Source of the DNA: Platerodrilus igneus
Lineage: Eukaryota; Arthropoda; Insecta; Coleoptera; Lycidae
DNA: 64,000 nt
Direction of reading: 5' to 3'
NCBI GenBank assembly: GCA_036346225.1
Contig: JARFIW010001185.1
Span: 930,001-994,000, forward strand
This document shows, in pieces, positions 23,788-35,166 of this stretch. A model generated the notes under the pieces. That model saw only the letters and a list, made by a program, of their open reading frames with translations, had not been told where the DNA came from and did no database searches. Made by a program: the position numbers and the translations under genes. The stretch's first letter is position 1; every line of letters begins with the position of its first letter.

Positions 23788-26700
23788 ATGAAATCCATCA
23801 GAGTATTCGCCTGCAATGTGTACCAGAAAGCCTCTCGACCCAGAGCTGCCTTAACCGACACAAAAGGAGGTCCATAATATCGTTAGACCACCACGTCAGG
23901 TTACAGCCCCAGTTCCACCGACTGGATTACCAGCGCCAACACCATTTGTGTGCGACATTTGCGGCTTGGGGTTCGGGCATCGAGCTAATTTAACCCGGCA
24001 TCAGCACGCCCTCCACGGATATACTATTTCTTCTACATCGATGTCTGCCAAAAGTGAAGCATCACCACCACGTGCTGCATCCGTCCCAAAACGCCAGCGA
24101 CAGGACATACTATATTGCGAGGATTGCAATATGGACGTTCCTTCACGCCAGTTTCCCGGCCATCTACGTAGTGCCGCGCATAAGACCGAATCCGGAGACC
24201 CCAAACAAGAAGCGATACAACTGTTATCGACTGCCTTCCGCTCCCGGATCGCAAATTACCGCATTAATAATCTGTCGGGTTGTAGAAACATTGGAGACTT
24301 TACTTGAACAAAATGCAGCATTTTGTAAAGTTGATCCAAGACACCTTGGAGGTCCACACGACCCTTAAAATTAATGTTGAAGTGTTTGGTATGTACACAA
24401 GGATGGACTTGGGTGATACCGAAGCAACTAAATCTTTCAATACCAAGAATCAAATTATAACCCGATCGAGCGATTTGAACAAAGTGTATACGGCGTTTTC
24501 TCGGGAGATGCTCGATAAATCCCAAGAATTTGAACATCACCAGTCTGGTTGGGCCGTACAACGTGTCCTGCATTTAGAACTAAACATCAACAAATACCAA
24601 CCACTTAGGGGATCCTCTTACATTGACCTTCCACGCTGGATAAAAGCTAAAAAAGCGAAGGTGAATCTGAAAAACCGAGACGCAGCCTGTTTTGCATACT
24701 GCATTGTAGCAGCGCTGTATCCTGCTGAGCATAACCCGCAACGTCTTAGCAAGTACCCCCATTACTCGAGCTGCTTAAATATGGGTGGTATAGAGTTCCC
24801 TATGGCCTTTGACAAGATTGCCAAGTTCGAGGCTTTGAACGATCTTAGTATCAACGTATTCGGAGTGGAAGGAAGGTCTATTGTTGGTCCTCTGCATTTT
24901 ACTAAACGCAGGGGAGCCCGGCGCGTTAACTTGCTCTACATCCAGCACGAAGAAAAAGGTCATTTCTGTTGGATCAAAGATTTGGGTCGTCTGGTCGGTA
25001 AACAGTTATCAAAAAAATGCTTACATAAATGGATCTGCGATGGCTGTTTAATATTTTTCCAACTGAGACAGCCTTGACCGGGCATACTGAGCAGGACTGT
25101 AACCATGTCGTAACTCAAATGCCCGCCGTCTTGGATTTTTCGAACCTCCAAAAACAAATGCAGGTCCCATTCGTTATTTATGCCGACTTTGAGTCGCTCC
25201 TACAGCCGTACAGTTTTGCAACGCCCGACCCCTCCACATCATCTACAACACCTCTCTAGCTGCATACCCCTTATAGCTGGGCATATTACATCAAATGCTG
25301 CTATGACGACTCCCTCAACAAATTTGAGATCTACCGGGGTCCAGACGCAGCAAGTGAATTTATCACAAAACTTAGAAAGAAAACTAAACGTCTGGGTAAG
25401 ATATTGACGACCAATGTGCCCATGATTCCTTTGGATGCCCAAAATGAGCTTTTGTTCCACACTACCGAAGACTGTGGGATATGCAAGAAACCGCTTGGAA
25501 CAGACCGTGTGAGGGATCATAACCACATGAATGGGGCGTACCGCTTCCCTGCACACTCCAAGTGTAACATCCTTTATCGAGTTCCGCAGTTTATTCCAGT
25601 AGTGTTCCACAACCTTAGTGGATACGACGCTCATTTTATCATAAAGGAACTGGGGTATGATAACGAAAAGATTAATGTTATACCGAACAATAAAGAATGA
25701 TTCATCTCGTTTTCGAAAACTGTACGACTATACGATACAGAAGTGACCTTTGGACGATGAAGAAAAGACTGCCGGCAGGTCTTATGTCCAACTTCGGTTT
25801 ATCGACTCTCTCCGATTTATGGCGTCCGGGTTGGATACACTGGCGAAGAATTTGACCCAGGACCAGTTTGTAGAGGTCAGACGTCACTTCCCCGAGGACT
25901 CCAAGTTCCAACTGGTTACCAAGAAAGGAGTGTTTCTATACACTTACATACAAAGATTGGAAGTATTGGAGGAAACAGCTCTCCACCACAGGCTGTCTTC
26001 TACAATGATCTCACCTCTACATCCATTACCACCGACGAATACGAGAGGGCTCAGAAGGTGTGGCGCGACTTTGGTTTCAGCACGTTCGGAGAATATAGCA
26101 ACCTCTATTTGAAGACAGATGTGCTGTTGTTGGCAGACGTCTTCGAGAACTTTCACCGAATGTGCATGTCGACCTATAAACTCGATCCGTGCCAGTACGT
26201 GACAGCGCCCTCATTAACCTGGGACGCTATGTTAAAATAAACCGGCGTGAACCTGGAGCTCCTCACGGATATTGATATATATCATTTTATAAAGTCTGGA
26301 ATCAGAGGGGGTCTGACCCAGTGTAGTGGACGTTACGCTGCTGCCAATAATAAGTACATGGAAGAGTACGATCCTACGGCTCCGTCCAAGTATTTGGCCT
26401 ACTACGATGCCAATAACTTATATGGCTGGGCCATGAGCCAGGCTCTCCCTATTGGAGGATTCCGATGGCTGTCCCCTACCGATGCAGCCGGTCTCCAAGT
26501 CACCATATTAAATGTTCCCAAAGACTATGCAAAAGGATTCATTCTGGAGGTCGATTTGGAGTACCCTCCACATTTACATGATCTCCACAATGACCTGCCA
26601 TTCTGCCCGGAAATGAAGACGCCGCCTTATATCACATCTAAGGCTCTGAAGCTCCTCGCCACCTTAGAAGACAAACGCCGCTACATTATCCACTACAGGA

Positions 26701-27610
26701 ATCTACAGCAGTGTGTGCGGAATGGATTAGTGTTGACCTCCAGCCATCGTGTTCTCGAGTTCGACCAGTCTCCATGGTTGAAGCCTTATATCGAGTTGAA
26801 CACGGAACTTCGCACTCGTGCTACCAACGCTTTTAAGAAAAACTTTTTCAAACTCATGAACAACGCCATCTTTGGTAAAACCATGGAGAACGTAGACAAG
26901 CGCGTTGATGTCAAGCTCGTGACTCGGTGGGAATGTGACCGGAAGACCTTGTGTGCGAGTACCCTGATTGCCCGCCCGAACTATAATTGTAATCTGGTAC
27001 TAGGCGAAAATTTAGCACTCATACAGATGGACCGCGTTAGAGTTACATATAACAAGCCTATATATGCTGGCTTTTGGATTTTAGATCTATTAAAAACTTT
27101 GATTTACGACTTTCACTGTGAGGATACCGATTCGCTCGTGTATAGTGTAGAAACAGAAAACTTGTACAGTGATATTCGTGCCCTCCTGGACCTATTTGAT
27201 ACTAGTGACTACCACCCAGACAATAAATATAAGATCCACTTGTAAACAAGAAAGTGCTCGGAAAGTTTAAGGATGAGTTTGGTGGCGATTAATTCTAGAG
27301 TTTGCGGGTACTCGCGCCAAAAGTTACTGTATAGTTAGCGAAAGGGATGTAATAAAAAAGATTAAAGGGGGTTAAGCGTAGTGTTGTGCAGGGTATAAGT
27401 GTTAATAGTTTTAAGGAGGTAGCACATAACAGCAATTTCCGAGCCCTCGTGCATTCGATGCGGTCTATTAGGAGCCAAAAACATGACTTGTTTACGCTGT
27501 TTAGCAAGGTTAGTTTATCAGGCGCAGATGACAAGCGTTTCGTCATCCCTAACACGACCTTAACGTATGCATGGGGGCATAAGGAAATAGATAGATTTTA
27601 TTTCACCTAG
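23788..27610 (+). pseudogene. Protein-primed DNA polymerase B, right-arm copy, broken
   Basis: Counterpart of the left-arm gene, about 1270 codons from ATG 23788 to TAG 27608. Domains in order: C2H2 zinc fingers (CDICGLGFGHRANLTRHQHALH at 23951, and a diverged one before it), and an N-terminal region with NRDAACFAYCIVAALYP. Then Exo I (YADFES, 25182) and an endonuclease-VII-like zinc insert (CGICKKPLG ... DHNH ... HSKCN, 25481). Then Exo II (HNLSGYDAH), Exo III region (YLKTDVLLLADVF), Pol A (YDANNLYGW, 26403), Pol B (LMNNAIFGK, 26857) and Pol C (EDTDSLVY, 27121). Lesions: shifts near 23870, 24305 and 25070, stops near 25257, 25698 and 26238, a private one-base loss near 25983, and a stop at 27242. 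It copied linear element DNA from a protein primer when intact. Confidence 0.9.
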
Positions 27611-28550
27611 TTTATAAGTTGTATATATTGCTTAGACTTAAGTTATGTATATATATATATTACTTGCTCGCTTTAGGGCTCACAATGTAAATATATGTTT
27701 ATCCTATAAGCGTGCACAACACTGTAATAAATATGTTTTAATTTTTTTCCCCAAAAAATACTTAATTTTATATTTATTTGTCTATACTGTAACATATACT
27801 TGTAGTAGCTTTTAGTAGACGCCTATTTATTTTGGGTCTATGTTTGCCACCCTTTTTATTGTTATACCTATGGGGAGGCACCATTTTTACTGTATCGCTC
27901 TATTAATGTTTAAAGCGTAATTTATTTGGTGTACACTGTTGATCATCGCACACACCAGTGAAATGATAATAATATTGTAAATATAGATATATACAAAGAA
28001 TTTATTACTACTGTGTATAGATTGTATGATACATTTTTACTTTATATATATCTATATTAAGGCTTATTTCTGTTTCTGTGCTCAAACAAGGTATATTTAT
28101 CTCGTGGGTGGAAATGTGGAGAAAGATTTATCCCGCAGAGGGTATGTATGTAAAACGGTAAGGGATGGTCGGATTTTAAATCTGTTTGCAGATTCGAATT
28201 TTGCATAAAATTCTAGACTAACTTGATGTATCGTATGGCTAAAGAATTTATAAGAACGGTCAGAAATCGCTATCGGTAAAAATTTTTAAAATGAGGGTAG
28301 CTCCCTGGGGGATAATGCTATCTGAAAAATTCCTAGAGATTCGAGTAGCTGAGAAAACTCTAATATTAATAGATATCAAACAAGATAGGTTTATCTCGAA
28401 AGATGCAATGGTTAGTCGAATAAAACTATTTGGTGGTGGTGGTGGAGCATACAGGACCGACTTCCTCTATCTACTATAGCGCTATGACGTCACGATATTA
28501 TAGATGGAAGTCTGCACGTGTCAGGCCGCCCCCCTCAACAACCGCCAAAT

Positions 28551-28860
28551 AGTAGGTAGGGCGGGGGGTTCGATTGAAGTAGGGTGGGGGGTTCGATTCG
28601 AAATAGTAGGTAGGGTGGGGGTTCGAAAAGAAATAGTAGGTAGAGTGGGGGTTCGAGTAAGTAGGGGGTTGATCAGAAATAGTGGGTAGAGTGGGGGATC
28701 AGTAGGTAGGGTGGGGTTCAAGTAGGTAGAGTGGGGATTCAGTAGGTAGGGTGGGGGTTTGAGTAGGTAGGGTGGGGTTCGATCAGAAATAGTAGGTAGA
28801 GTGGGGTTTGAGTAGGTAGGGTGGGGGGTTTAAGTAGGTAGGGTGGGGGGTCGATCAGGT
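28551..28860 (+). repeat. G-rich minisatellite GTAGGTAGGGTGGGG
   Basis: About 14 variable units with GGG and GGGG runs separated by GTTCGA or GAAATAGTAG. Reverse complement of the array at 20688-21405. Guanine-run density is enough for G-quadruplex folding on the plus strand. It lies about 300 bp inside the right TIR. Confidence 0.85.
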
Positions 28861-29087
28861 ACGAAGTGTGCCAAACCCAGGGAACCTGGAGAAAATCCCT
28901 CTCCTCATTTCTTCCTTACGGGAATTTACATGTAAATTAAATAGTAAGTATGGTGGGGTGGCCGATCGAGATAGGGTGGGGGGTTCCATGGGGATAAAAA
29001 TCCTACAAGAAGACCCACAAGGCGGCCCACAAGGAGGGATCAGGGAGAAAATCCTTCTCCTCATTTCCTCCTTATGGAAATTTACAT

Positions 29088-29122
<35 letters not shown>

Positions 29123-29126
<4 letters not shown>

Positions 29127-29175
29127 CTGTGTTCGTTCGCATGAAGTGGCCCAGAACATACCTATTCTATCTACT
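29123..29175 (-). repeat. Polinton right terminal inverted repeat
   Basis: 53 bp ending CCTATTCTATCTACT, inverted match of 14038-14090. A TA run lies on its inner side, as on the left. Confidence 0.88.
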
Positions 29176-29181
29176 GATACC
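29176..29181. repeat. Right 6-bp target-site duplication (GATACC)
   Basis: Direct copy of 14032-14037. After it the gypsy A protease continues with the G-S that completes the DTG-S active site. Confidence 0.92.
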
Positions 29182-30649
29182 GGATCCTGGAAAACACTAA
29201 TTAGCCCCAAACCGTAAAAAAACGTTATTTAGATTTTGTAGAGAGAGAACCATTCAAAATTAAAACAGCCCATCAAACGACCCCACACCAATTCGTAGCT
29301 AATATACCTTTACCTAGAACATTCAGTGTAAAAATGAAACACAAATTTTGTATTTTTGAATTCAGCGACAAATACGACGGACTAATAGGAATGGGCCTTC
29401 TAAGAAAATTAGGAGCTAACATTGACATAAAAAACCGTTTATTGAGAACAAAACACGGACGAATCCCCATTAAATTTTAAAATACCCAAACCGAGCACAA
29501 ATACACGATAGAACCCCGAACTGAAAAAAATAAGAATCCCAGTAAATTCAAAAAATAACGCAGGAATAATAAATCACATAACATTTCAACAAGGAGTATA
29601 AACCCCAAACCGCATTAGTACAAATAAAAGATAATTATGCCACTACGACAATTCTAAACTCAAATGACTACCCCGCAGAACTTGCATTACCCAACCCAAT
29701 TAACGTAGAAGAATTAAATTTTAACGAAATAGAAATAGATGAAAATTTAGACAACAATTACAATCCCGTAGAACACGACAAAATGATAAGAGAAAAATTA
29801 AGTAACATTCGCTTTAATACTGACATCAATCAAGAAGAGCAAAGAGAAATTAAAAATTTATGTTTTGAATACCGTGATATAAACCATTGTGAAGGAATAC
29901 CTTTAATCTTTACCAATACAGTTAAACATAATATCGAACTAACGGATAACAAACCAATTTTTACAGACTACCTCAGGCAAGCCAAAAAAAAATCTGACAG
30001 ACAAGTAGCAGATTTATTAGAACAAGATATCATACAACACTCCAACTCACCATGGAGCAGTCCCGTATTAATAGTACCCAAGAAATTAGACGCCTCAAGC
30101 AAGAGAAAATATCGAATGGTAATGGATTACTGAAAGCTAAACGAAAAAACGGTAGATGACAAATATTCACTACCCAATATCACCGAAATTTTAGACAAAC
30201 TAGGTGAATGTCAATACTTTCACCATTAGACCTCGCCTCAGGTTATCATCAAGTAGAAATGGACGAGAAAGACACACCGAAAACAGCATTTAGCATACCA
30301 TTTGGACTAAAGAACGCACCCGCTACTTTTCAACAAGTCATGGACAATATATTACGAGGAATACACAACGAAAAATTTTTTGTGTACTTAGATTACATCA
30401 TTAGTAGAAGGCATAGAAAGACTAAGAGAAGTATTTGAAAGACTGAGAAAAGCACATTTTAAAGTATAACTAGACAAAAGCGAATTTTTACAGAAAGAAG
30501 TATCATTTTTAGGACATATAATAACACCCCACGGTGTTATGCTAAACCCCCTACCAAAAACAAACAAAGAAATTAAAGGATTTTTAGGAGTTAGTGGTTA
30601 CTACCGCAAATTCATTAAAGGTTACGCACAGATAACCAAGCCCCTGACA
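29182..30649 (+). pseudogene. Gypsy A protease (rest) and reverse transcriptase, broken
   Basis: The protease resumes after the TSD and its flap/tail reads EFSDKYDGLIGMGLLRKLGAN, ending near 29477 at a stop. RT starts near 29783. NSPWSSPVLIVPKK and MVMDY are motifs of fingers and palm; [16 protein letters not shown] is block [16 protein letters not shown] follows, then the active-site box, which reads VYLDYI instead of YLDDI, with a lost aspartate codon or shift. The connection EIKGFLGVSGYYRKFIKGYA closes it at the gypsy B insertion. Stops or shifts occur near 30131, 30228, 30410 and 30468. This copy is dead in at least five places. Confidence 0.85.
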
Positions 30650-30653
30650 ACTT
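30650..30653. repeat. Left 4-bp TSD (ACTT) of gypsy B
   Basis: ACTT precedes TGTCACAG; the same four bases follow the other LTR at 38799-38802. Four bases suit a Ty3/gypsy integrase. Confidence 0.85.
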
Positions 30654-32290
30654 TGTCACAGTTCAAATTAGAAATCTAATCGAAACCAAACTAATAGTCT
30701 CCTTTGGGGAAAACTGATGGCAAATAATTAAGCCACGGCTTGGATATATAGGGTCGGGATTCGTACAACGTTGGGAAGAACAAAGGCTCTGCAAAGGAGA
30801 AAGAAAACCCAGAGCACAAAAAGGGCGCCAAGGTCCAGGAGAACAATAAAATAAAGTCACTGATAAGTCCGGGGACCTAACGGACTCCTATAGTTTTCCC
30901 AGCGCAAAATGCAAGAGCTGTCACTTCTAATAGAACAAGTATTATAACATGGTATTTATTGTAGTTCAGACTGAATAATAAAAAACGAGCAATACAATAA
31001 GAATGAGTATAAATGTTTTGGTTTGTAGCGAGAGCTTGGTGTGAAACTACATAATGAATAACACAAAAAACCAAGATTAAAGACAAACACACCAAGACCT
31101 CGTACAAATAATTATGGATTAAAATTTAATAAGGATACGCACGCGCGAAGGCGTCAAATAATTAATTTTAAACTCACCAAGGCGAGATACGCAAAACAAT
31201 TCAATGAAAGGAATAATTTGGTACATAACACGCGACGTGGATCCACCTCGGCGCATAAGCAATTTTATCGAGTGATAATAAATCGAAACTCAATGACGCG
31301 ATCGGCGGACGTTAACAAACCTGTTATAAATGGGTGGTTAATAATACTAATAATATTCTTTAAGTTAGATACGGCGATAACAATTTTAAGCAGTATTAAT
31401 GTACTCTAAAATATAACCAATGTCTACTTAATTAATTACAATTATTTATAAACCCAAAAAATACATAGATAAAACTCTTAATATTCACATATATTTTGAA
31501 TCGGATTCCAGACTAGATAAACTTAGAAAACGTTTTTGAAATGGTAGAGTAAAACGGGATTCAGCTTAGCACACCAGTAACAACATTGCCAATCGTAAAC
31601 ATAAACAAGAAGACAAGAAAACAAAAACCCTGTAATAAATTACATATTAATTGAGTTGAAAAACTAGACCATAAAACGTACCGCAGGTAGCGAAATACGA
31701 TTCCTACGGGTTGATATACAGAGAAATTAATCTACTAATCACAACAAGTAGACAATCAAAATTGAGCACTAAAATAATATAGAAATTATGGACGGGCAAA
31801 GTGCAAACAAACATGACTTACCTGTAGTATTGGCAAGGTTATAAATCCGCACAGCGCGAAATCTTTACTAATGGGAATCAACAAATCTCACCAACATACC
31901 ACACTATCCCAATAGTAATTTAAGATAAGAGTCGACGTGCTAAATCCGCAACGCGTAACAAAAAGCAGCAACGACTTTACCTTGCCAATAGTTGATACCA
32001 AAAAGGAAAGTAAATTGTATATATGAAATAAGCGGTTAAGAATTATCAAGAATAACAAACGTGTTCTCCAGTTCAATATTAACGCTTATCAATAAACTTT
32101 AACTAAGACGAAAATACATAACAAGAGATACCTATTATTATTTATTATCTAAATTATACTGCTGCTTTATTATTAGCTAAAATATGTTTGATAAATTAAT
32201 TTGTTCGGTTCTAACATTATTAAAGTTGCAGGATGATTAGAACTACATGTTTAATAGGATTAATTTGCAACCAAAGAAAACGACGTTGCA
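30654..32290 (-). repeat. Gypsy B 3' LTR
   Basis: 1637 bp; plus strand starts TGTCACAG and ends GTTGCA. Nearly identical to 37165-38798. No coding content; short open frames in it recur in the other LTR simply because it is a duplicate. Confidence 0.93.
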
Positions 32291-32303
32291 ACTCCCCCTC
32301 TCC
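32291..32303 (-). other. Gypsy B polypurine tract
   Basis: In element sense GGAGAGGGGGAGT directly precedes the 3' LTR, a textbook plus-strand primer. Confidence 0.85.
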
Positions 32304-32396
32304 TTCGACAGGCGGGAAAATTACTAAACTAAAATTTTACCGACGAAAAGTAAATAAGGAAGCCTATTTCATGAAAAGACAAGATTTATACCAAAA

Positions 32397-33301
32397 TTAA
32401 TCCAAATCGTCCACATTAGCTGGTTTCAGATCCTGTACGTGCCAAGTTCCAAGTGATTTGCCATCGTTGTCTTCCAGTTCGTACGTGGTTACACCAACCT
32501 TTTTTCTAACTTTGTATGGACCCGTAAATTTCCGAGCAAGTTTAGCTGTAAAAAATTTGGTAGCATCACTCAAAACTTTGTTTTCTTCCAAACCATTTGT
32601 CCGGGTTCGTAAGTAACAGCACGACGTCTCAGGTTAAAAATGCGTCGATTGCGCTCTTGAGCAGATTTTAATTTTTCAGTCACTTTAGCAAACAGTTTTC
32701 TAAAACCTTCTTCTCTAGTATCTGTAGAATTTTGGGATTCTTCGTTAAAATTAATATCAAAGTGTTTTCCATTAGCGACATAATCGCGACCAAAGTTTAT
32801 ATAAAACGGCGTGTGTTGGGTAACTTCATGTCTTGCCGTCCTAATTGCACATGCAACTGAAGCTAAGGAAATATCCCAGCGTTTGTGTGTATCCCGTACA
32901 TACGAAGCAAGCATTGTTTTTATGACTTTATTTGTACGTTCGGTTGGATTAGCTCGTGGATAGTATAGAGCTGTATATATAATATTAACACCATAGTTAT
33001 TACACAATTCTTGAAATACTTTAGACTTCATCTGGACTCCATTATCGCAGATAATGTGTTGTGGTGCACCATACACCAAAAATATACCGTCTTCTATATT
33101 TTTACACAAGGCTTTAGAGTTTGCAGTTCGAATAGGAAATAGAACTACGTACTTAGAAAAGTAATCAGTTACTACTAGAATATGAGTGTAGCCTTGCGTA
33201 GATCTAACTAATGGGCCAATAAAATCTAAACTAATTAATTGCCATGGCTTAGTTACTTCTGGGCGTTTACCCATTAAACCAGCTGGCGGTTTTTTGTTCA
33301 A
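32397..33301 (-). pseudogene. Gypsy B integrase, core and C-terminal domain
   Basis: The core has D in LDFIGPLVRS, D in ICDNGVQ and E in PTERTNKV, the D,D-35-E triad of retroviral-type integrases, which insert the DNA copy into the genome. A frame break near 32580 separates the core from the tail, where KFTGPYKVRKK matches the GPY/F module and is followed by WHVQDLKP. The stop is at 32397. The zinc finger belonging to it is encoded in the preceding segment, which overlaps in another frame at 33267-33301. All catalytic residues are present; only frame breaks spoil it. Confidence 0.9.
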
Positions 33302-34103
33302 TTTTGTGTTCTTGGCATACTAAACAACGATTGACGTAACGAACTACATCGGTTTTCATTAGGGGCCAATAATAACGTAACTTAATTTTCCAAAATGTTT
33401 TATAAATTCCCACATGACCAGCTGCAGGAATGTCATGGTGGTCATGTATTATTCTATGACGTTGGTCTTTAGGTACGACAAACTTCCAACAATTAGCATC
33501 AGACGACAATTCTGGTATTTCGGGTCGAGTATATTTAAATATAACTTCGTTTTCTACCCTCCACTGAGCAAACTTTTGAGGGTCATTTTTGATTTTTGTG
33601 CGGAGTTTTATATACCAGCTATCTTGTGTAGTCGAAAAATCGGAATCGGAATTTTTAGATTCAATAGCATCAGCTGATATTGGAACACTACGCGATAATA
33701 AGTCTGGAACGACGTTATCTTTACCTTTGCGATGAACGAGTTCAAAATCATACGGTTGTAAGCGCAATGCCCATCTGGCTAAACGACCTTGCGGATCGCG
33801 CAACCGATGCAGCCATAATAAAGAATGATGATCTGTGATCACCGTAAATCGGACACCATCCAGATATTGTCTAAGTTTTTCTACTGCCCAAATTACTGAT
33901 AAACATTCCCGTTCTGTCGTAGAATATTTACGTTCTTGGGTGGTTAATGAGCGAGAAAGATAGCAGATAACATGTTCACCGTCGTCTGAATTTTGCGATA
34001 GTACGGCACCAATACCATAAGCTGAAGCGTCTGTCTGCAGTATAAATTTCTTTTTAAAATCGGGACAACATAAAGTAGGTGCTGTGACTAAATGCTCTTT
34101 CAA
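33267..34103 (-). pseudogene. Gypsy B RNase H and integrase zinc finger
   Basis: An open stretch of 278 codons. RNase H shows D in LQTDASAYGIG, E in TTERECLSV and D in VITDHHSL, which cut the RNA of the RNA-DNA hybrid. LARWALRLQPYDFELVHRKG and DLLSRS follow, then the HHCC finger (HDIPAAGHVG ... CLVCQEH). It is separated from RT upstream by an interval with a stop or shift between 34104 and 34384, where the RT thumb and connection should be. Confidence 0.9.
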
Positions 34104-34384
34104 AATTTTAAAAGCCTTTTCGCATTCGTTAGACTAAACCCATTTTACGTTTTTCTTAGTGAGATTGGTGAGCGGGGCTACAATTGTCGAAAAGTGTGGA
34201 ACGAATCTACGATACCAAGATGCTGTACCTAAGAATCGTCAAAGCTCTGCAATATTTTTTGGTGGTAAGATATCAAGGATTGCTCGAACTTTATCAGCAT
34301 CTGGTCGTACACCATATTGGTCCACTATATACCCTAAGTAGCGTAATTCTGGAAGACAAAATTTGCATTTTTCTAGACTAACCG

Positions 34385-35152
34385 CTAACCCTGCTTCATG
34401 TAAACGATGAAAAACTTTATCGAGTGTTTTAGATGCGTATCAAAGTCTTGTGATACTATGATGACGTCATCAAGGTAAACTAGGACTGAAGGTTGTAAAT
34501 CGGCACCAAGCGTGTTGTCGATCAACCTTTGCCAAGTACTAGGGGCGTTGGTCAGTCCGAAGGGCATACGGCGAAATCTAAACAGACCTCTGCCCGGGAC
34601 TGTAAATGCGGTAAAATCGCGTGACGATTCATTTAAGGGGACTTGCCAAAAGGCAGATTTAATATCAATAGTACTAAGATATTTAGCATCTCGTAGTTGA
34701 TCTAAGATCGCCGACATATACGGAATCGGATACGCGTCTTTGACTGTTACGGCATTCAATTGCCTATAATCTACGCAGAATCGAAAGGATTTGTCCCGCT
34801 TTTGAACGAGACATACAGGTGAAGACCACGCGCTTTTGCAAGGTTCTACGATGCCGTTGTCTAACATACGTTTTAATTCGGCGTCAATAATTTCCTGTTT
34901 CTTAGGAGAAACCGGATAATACCTTTGTTTTATCGGTTTAGTTCCTGGCAAGACTTCAATAACGTGCTCTGTGGTTGTACAACAGCCTAAATTAGTACTC
35001 ATAAGTGCAAGTTTTTCCGATACTAATTTATTTAATTGCGAATGTTGTTCTAATGTTAAAGTATTTTCACCTTGTATAGTTGAAATTTTTACATCCGGCG
35101 GGCAATTTGTAAAATGCCATACATCGTCTTTTAAGTTGGGTACGATGCCCAT
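34385..35152 (-). pseudogene. Gypsy B reverse transcriptase
   Basis: 255 open codons. Fingers and palm are complete: VEPCKSAWSSPVCLVQKRD, FRFCVDYRQLN, IDIKSAFWQVPL (first aspartate), MPFGLTNAPSTWQRLID, and the YLDD box in VLVYLDDVIIVS. The frame shifts near 34440, so the thumb lies in another frame. It copies the element's RNA into DNA, primed at the site near 37148. Motifs are all canonical. Confidence 0.92.
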
Positions 35153-35166
35153 GATTTTCCAAAAAT

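Larger units (their letters stand above)
23172..28549 (+). repeat. Right arm of the giant palindrome
   Basis: 5378 bp, inverted copy of 14862-20222. Inner edge reads CACCACCCCTAG, outer edge CCCCCCTCAACAACCGCC. Confidence 0.93.
14038..29175. mobile_element. Palindromic Polinton/Maverick derivative, 15,138 bp
   Basis: Ends are 5'-AGTAGATAG ... CTATCTACT-3' with a 6-bp TSD, all typical of Polintons. In order: left TIR, TA run, tRNA-bearing foldback repeat, left arm (14862-20222) with a minus-strand polB pseudogene, hairpin, third copy of the terminal region (20580-21808), satellites, right arm (23172-28549) with a plus-strand polB pseudogene, G-rich minisatellite, TA run, right TIR. Normal Polintons of 15-20 kb carry integrase, packaging ATPase, protease and capsid genes; none was seen here. 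It is non-autonomous. The arms are near identical, with a few substitutions and single-base indels. An assembly chimera is the main alternative, but the TSD and different outer flanks argue against it. Confidence 0.87.

Noticed and set aside
28551..28860. Telomeric repeat array
   Set aside because: The unit GTAGGTAGGGTGGGG is not the insect TTAGG repeat, and the array is internal to the Polinton.
30663..31409. Open frames inside the gypsy B LTR
   Set aside because: They recur at 37174-37919 only because the LTR is duplicated; no known LTR gene is matched.
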